Origin: Strongylocentrotus purpuratus
Taxonomy: Eukaryota; Echinodermata; Echinoidea; Camarodonta; Strongylocentrotidae
Length of the DNA stretch: 64,000 bases
Direction: 5' to 3'
Assembly (NCBI RefSeq): GCF_000002235.5
Contig: NW_022145609.1
Coordinates: forward strand, 26,363,493 to 26,427,492
Both the position numbers and the translations under genes were made by a program. Shown piece by piece: positions 59,063 through 64,000 of the stretch. Position 1 is the stretch's first letter; the number at the start of each line of letters is the position of its first letter. The notes beneath the pieces are model-generated. The model had not been told where the DNA came from. It ran no database searches and worked only from the letters and a program-made list of their open reading frames with translations.

Positions 59063-59597
59063 TATACACCTCTCTTTAATCACCTCATCCGCCATTTCTA
59101 TTTACCCCTCTCTATCTTCTGTGCCATTTTTCTTCTTCATGATCATTTTTTTATAAAAAGAACAACAAATTAATTTAGACTTGACCCTAATATGGTCTGT
59201 TCATTTGTTGTTGTTTTGTTTGAACGATTCCTTACAAGTATTATTCAGCCCTTAATTACACTCTTCCCTTTTACTCTTCCCTTTTACACTCACATTTAAA
59301 TAACAAGGAGACTTACCGCTACTAGATCCTAGTTTGCAGGCACAAACCCTTGTCTTCGTTTCACCATGGTTTCACGTAAACGTATCTGTACTTTGAGACT
59401 ATTCTGACTGCACACTGAGACCCAGAGACCAACGGAGCTAGGCTCTGCTCAAGGCTTTAGGAATTGTGGTAAAATGTCAAACCAGAGTCCAATTGATCTT
59501 GAATATATAAATAGCCATAGGTGTTGACCATCTTTCAAGTGCAAAGAAAGTAAGAGAAAACAGGCCTTGTGGACGGCCGCCCATGACTTATCAAGCC

Positions 59598-59608
59598 ATG
59601 ACTCAGCA
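59598..59608 (+). promoter_or_regulatory. Antioxidant response / CNC-sMaf element
   Basis: ATGACTCAGCA, the third exact core. It lies about 280 bases upstream (minus-strand sense) of a good splice donor at 59316 that could end another 5' exon. Confidence 0.3.
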
Positions 59609-60239
59609 AAATGTGAGGGATTTTTTTTTTGTGATCACGTCACAGCTATTTGTTGACTTGATACCGTTCATTAAAGTGTACCCAACAAATACGCAGGTCC
59701 TAGATTTCTGACAGCCGTGCCGTGCCTCAACACAATGGCCAACTGACAAAGCAGGTCCAGTATATATGAAGGGGTTATCGAGGAATCGTGTCAACATGTT
59801 TCAAAAGAATAAGTCAATAGTTTTGAGGGGCAGCCAAAATCATTGACCTTTATCAAGACATATTGTCTTCTTCTTGTCTTGAAATACCAGGGAAATTTGA
59901 GATAAAAAATGAACAGAAGGGGAAATAATAAGTTCAACTTTATCCGTACTTGCAACTCTTGCAGTGTTTCTCCAGGGTCAGTGAAGATTTCAATAACAAA
60001 TGAATTCATTAAAAAAGAAGAGATATGCAAGTTCTATTTGTAGGACTATGCAGGGACTTAATTCCAGGGCTAAATCATCTTTTACCCATATTTGCGGGAG
60101 GATAATTGCAACAATGTTATATTTTTCATTTAATCAATTTATAGAAACAATACCAATACTTAATACAGTCACCCCCCCCCCCTTTACTGAAAAGTGACCT
60201 ATGCAGAAGCCATTAACATTTTCATCAAATTTCATTGAT

Positions 60240-60833
60240 TTAAAAGGCAATCCAACCCTTGTAATAAGTTGATTTGAATGAAAGCAGAAAAATAACATTA
60301 ACAGAATGGCAAAAGTTTGAGATAAATCGGACCAATTAATAGTAAGGAAGTTATGAATGTTTGAAATATGAGATCACTAATTCTATGCAAATTTCAAATT
60401 GGTAGTTTGGTCAGTGGATTGTGACTAGGACGTGGATAACTCTCCTGTTTGCTGTGTACAAAAATATCATTAATTTCTAGTTTTCTTCTCCATTGGAGCA
60501 CTACTAAAAATATATTGTAGATAGCATATAGTATAGGTCCCCTAAATAGAATAGGCCCTCCTGAGCAATGAATTTTTGAAAGATTAACATTTTAGTCATG
60601 TTATATGTTGGAACAGATCATGAGAAGGGGAAAGTAGTCCGGTACTACATCGCATTGACATTACCGCTTCAGCCAATTTGAAGTGCCCATACATATAGTT
60701 ATTAAAACTTTCAAAAATTCATAACTTTCGTATATTTATAGTCAGATTTAATTAAAACTTTCATCAGTTTGCTTCTCTGATTTTTCTGCTTTCTTTTAGA
60801 GTAGTTGTCTATTTGGGTTGGATTTCCCTTTAA
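60240..60833. mobile_element. TTAA-flanked MITE, family 6
   Basis: TTAA flanks AAGGCAATCCAACCC at the left and GGGTTGGATTTCCCT at the right. Inner arms are weakly inverted (AAGTTATGAATG / CATAACTTTC), resembling family 4 in layout. Confidence 0.8.
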
Positions 60834-60949
60834 CTTTATTTCATAGAATGATGATGGCAGTTCCAAGCAGCCGTGAACGTAAAAATAGTCTATATACCTG
60901 GCCAGGATGTACATTCCAATGTGCAACTGAGGAACAAAACAAAAGACTA

Positions 60950-61285
60950 TTGGAGTCTCACGGTATCAAACAGAGATGGAGTCACACAGATAGAGAGTCA
61001 CATAGATTGAGAGTCAAACGAACAGAGAGTCAAACATACAGAATCATACAGATAGGGTCAAATAGATAGAGAGTCGAGCAGATAGTGTAAAACAGACAAG
61101 AGAGTCAAACAGACAGAGAGTCAAACAGACAGAGTATCAAACAGATAGGATCAAACATACATATTTATGGAGTCAAACAGATAGGACCAAACATATACGG
61201 TAAAACAGAGAGTCAAACAGAAAGGAGCAAACATATATGGTCAAATACAGAGTCAAACAGATAGAGTCAAACAGATGGAGTCACT
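60950..61285. repeat. Degenerate minisatellite AGAGTCAAACAGATAG
   Basis: About 18 irregular copies of a 15-20 base unit with the core GAGTCAAACAGA. Confidence 0.88.
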
Positions 61286-62192
61286 TACATGTAGAATGAC
61301 AGTAAAATGCAAAAGGGGAAAGACAGAACAAGAAATCTGGAATTTCACTGGATGAGCAAATGAATGGCAATGAAATTGTGCAAGTCATGGTGGTGATTGC
61401 CCGCACATTCCACAACCAAATTGTCACCACACCCACAACCTCTCAGCACATTGCAAAAAAACAGTGCCCGACTTTAAATAACTATTAGGTTAGCTATGGC
61501 GTGCAAACCACCCACACGTAAAGAGGCAAAATGAAATTAGGTGGAAAGCAACAAAGGTAAATGTTTTAGCACTAGTGGAGACATATCTTTATGCCAACTT
61601 CAATGTCAATGTTATGCCTAGCTTATTGAGGTACGACGGCTGCTCCACTGATAGACTCCACTGACCAACAACAGAATCGAGGACATGAATCATGACCAAC
61701 TACCAATAGATTATTGTATCACTAAAGCTTTAAAACCTACTTACAGATGAGCCATGAATCTCATTCTTTTCTTCCTCTGTTTGAGTTGGGTGGAGTTCAA
61801 GGGGAGTTTTTATTGCAAATTATTATTACTTTTGACAACACGATGGCGGATGGTTGCACAATAATTGAAGGGACTTTTATGAGGGGAACGCTTCAGCAAC
61901 TTGTGAAGTGGTGTTTGTTATTTTGGCATGTGTATGACAAAGTTAGGTCACACGGCTGTTAATACTTTTCATCTGTTCCTGGTCGTATTTTATGATTTGA
62001 CAAAAGCACCTCTAATTTTGTTCACCCAACAGGTCCTACATTTTATTATGGTGTAGGTTTTACCAGACAAAAAGGAAGTTCTTTGGTTAAAGAGTACTGT
62101 TGGTCCTATGAATTACATACTGTTTCATCATACCAAAGGGCATAGGGTCTACCATGGGTCAAGTAGGAAAATGGACCACAGGAACATAGAGC

Positions 62193-62370
62193 TACAGTCA
62201 AACCTGTCTACAGCGATGGACCAAGGGAAACACAAAAAAGTGGCCATAGTAGACAGGTGGTCTTTGTACACAGGTTCCTTAAGTACATGTTTCAATGAGA
62301 AACCATTTTCAAGGGAAACAACAAATGTGGTCCTTGTAGACAGGTGGTCACTAAAGCAGGTTTAACTGTA
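62193..62370. mobile_element. Mariner-type MITE, copy 2
   Basis: Ends TACAGTCAAACCTG and CAGGTTTAACTGTA; internal GTAGACAGGTGGTC occurs as at 12340-12516. Confidence 0.82.
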
Positions 62371-62449
62371 TTATGATTTTGGAAGTAGGAACAATTGGGA
62401 AAAAGATCCATGACACAAAAATCAACAGAACAAAAGTGTAAAACCAATA

Positions 62450-62710
62450 GAAGCAGGACCAGTGGACAGTAGGACAAAAGAGACAAAGGACCCAAGAAAC
62501 AGGACTGTCCGGAGTTTGAGAGGACCAATGGACAAAAGCTCCATGAAACAAATGACCAATGGATTAGCACCAAATGAGACATAGGACCAATGGAGACAGG
62601 ACCAGTGTACAACTGGGGTTAATACATGGGAAACACAAGACTGGTGGGTTGTATGACCAGAGTGACATAAGAATAATGGATAGAAAGACCCGGAGAAGAC
62701 CAATGACCAC
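62450..62710. repeat. Very degenerate minisatellite, AGGACCAATGGA
   Basis: About 15 scattered units with the cores GGACCAGTGGA, GGACCAATGGA and GACCAATGGA, spaced 15-30 bases apart. Confidence 0.65.
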
Positions 62711-64000
62711 TATCATCGCATCTACAGATATATTACACAAGAACCATACATTTATGTTGACTCATACTGTGTTTTTTTATTACCCTAGGCTAAGTTTAAG
62801 AATCATCTGAAGAAAAATATCTTAAGACAAGAGACACTTACATGATTCACCTTGATTCCAAGAACGGATCACTTTTTGTCGCTCTCTAATTAATTGTTCT
62901 TGCCTTAAATGAACTCTCCCCTTTACCCCTGGACACCGGACAGCTTCCAATAAAACAGACTTCCTTTCGTATCTAATTAATGACAGCCTACTAATTTCCT
63001 GTATCATTGAACTTCACGGGAAAATCAAGGATGACTTGATATTTAAGTCTTCAGCACATTACATAACACTTGATAACCTTTGAAGCCCTCGGCTGATAGG
63101 ACCATACTGGTCTGGGCATACATGTATGATCGCAAAGACTTTCAGTCAGAGCGCCATGCAAGATAATTCGCATGTATTCATTCAGCTTGTATTCATGGCT
63201 GTCCTCTTACAAGGATCTGGTTATTCAGCATTTTTCTAAAATTTGACTGATTTTTCATCCATGGATGTGGGATCACTGGAAAGAAGGATAAACAAGAATT
63301 GGATAATATCTATTATATACCTCACTTTAAAAATCTAGCCATCTGATTGGTCGGAATTGGAGTCTTGATTTTAGCCATGCCCCGCCTATCAGTCAATAGT
63401 CTTTTGAAAAGTGCACCCTAGGTATGAGTACTGCGATCCCCTTTGGTTTACGTGTCAATTAACTTAGTTTGTGCAATTAATTTTGTTGCTACAAACACAG
63501 CGCAGACTACCGCCGATCTCGATTGCAGCTATAGGCTTTGATCTAAATGTAATGACGAGATGACGCCCCTTTTGAAATATGGAGATAAACCTGCTCTTTC
63601 ATATGACACCTCATTTTTTCAGGATCACAAGCAATAAAGGTTTGCATCTCGACTTGGAAATAATTTTGTTAATGCATGTAGATCTAGACTGCATAGGGAT
63701 ATATGTGTGCAATCTCAATGGGAAGGATTTTAGCAGGGTCTGCTCAATATTCATATTAGGACCGCTATTCATTTTGTCAAACGTTATGGATCACACGCAA
63801 ACTGCATTGCGTAATTAATCCCCTCTGTACCCCGTACGATGTACTTCAGTTTCTGTATAGAAGCAGTCAGTGGAGCCAGACGCAGTCTCAGCGGAACAAC
63901 CATCAATATCATCAGAGACTGCAGGTTTCGGTCTTAGCCAGCGGGCCTTACTCACAATTAAGATACAAGAATACCAAAATATTCAGTCTTCTCTTCTCTC
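62711..64000. other. Right end, nothing recognised
   Basis: No exon with protein similarity and no clear transposon was seen on either strand. Confidence 0.5.

Noticed and set aside
60950..61285. Possible CRISPR-like array
   Set aside because: Units are irregular with no constant repeat and spacer lengths, and the genome is eukaryotic.

Overview
This is a eukaryotic window, most likely from a marine deuterostome and probably an echinoderm such as a sea urchin. Genes are split into short exons (27 to 160 bases, plus one 1.3 kb exon) by introns of 0.2 to 3.9 kb. Intron and flanking DNA is AT-rich and full of microsatellites, short hairpin transposons (MITEs) and tRNA-headed SINEs. The echinoderm call rests on protein similarity and repeat style recalled from memory, so it is an inference.

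Two conserved protein-coding genes can be read completely. Positions 3984-29748, plus strand, hold ABCD3 (PMP70), a peroxisomal half ABC transporter, in 22 coding positions; position 14 exists as three alternative copies. Positions 45215-38028, minus strand, hold KEAP1, the BTB-BACK-Kelch sensor of oxidative stress, in four coding exons encoding 608 residues. The two genes converge tail to tail across about 8.3 kb (29749-38027) that must hold both 3' UTRs.

The standout observation is in ABCD3. Exon 14, which covers the last membrane helix region before the ATPase domain, occurs three times (20082-20173, 21562-21653, 22559-22650). Each copy is exactly 92 bases, open, with intact splice sites and the same phases (0 in, 2 out). 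Only single inclusion keeps the reading frame, so this looks like a three-way mutually exclusive exon set giving three PMP70 isoforms. Large inverted-repeat elements sit in both introns between the copies.

Layout: 1-3983 is upstream DNA with microsatellites and a degenerate minisatellite. 3984-29748 is ABCD3, its introns filled by TTAA-flanked MITEs, palindromic MITEs, a mariner-type MITE family, SINEs and LINE relics. 29749-38027 is 3' flank with a TIR element, a MITE and a pyrimidine-rich minisatellite. 38028-45380 is KEAP1, with another partial-exon tandem duplication in one intron. 45381-64000 is the 5' side of KEAP1, with no recognised coding exon; it holds duplicated segments, nested transposons, minisatellites and three exact copies of the CNC-small Maf element TGACTCAGCA.

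The two genes are not an operon. Both relate to oxidative metabolism: ABCD3 imports acyl-CoAs into peroxisomes, where oxidation makes hydrogen peroxide, and KEAP1 senses electrophiles and oxidants. Nothing in the sequence shows that this proximity is functional.
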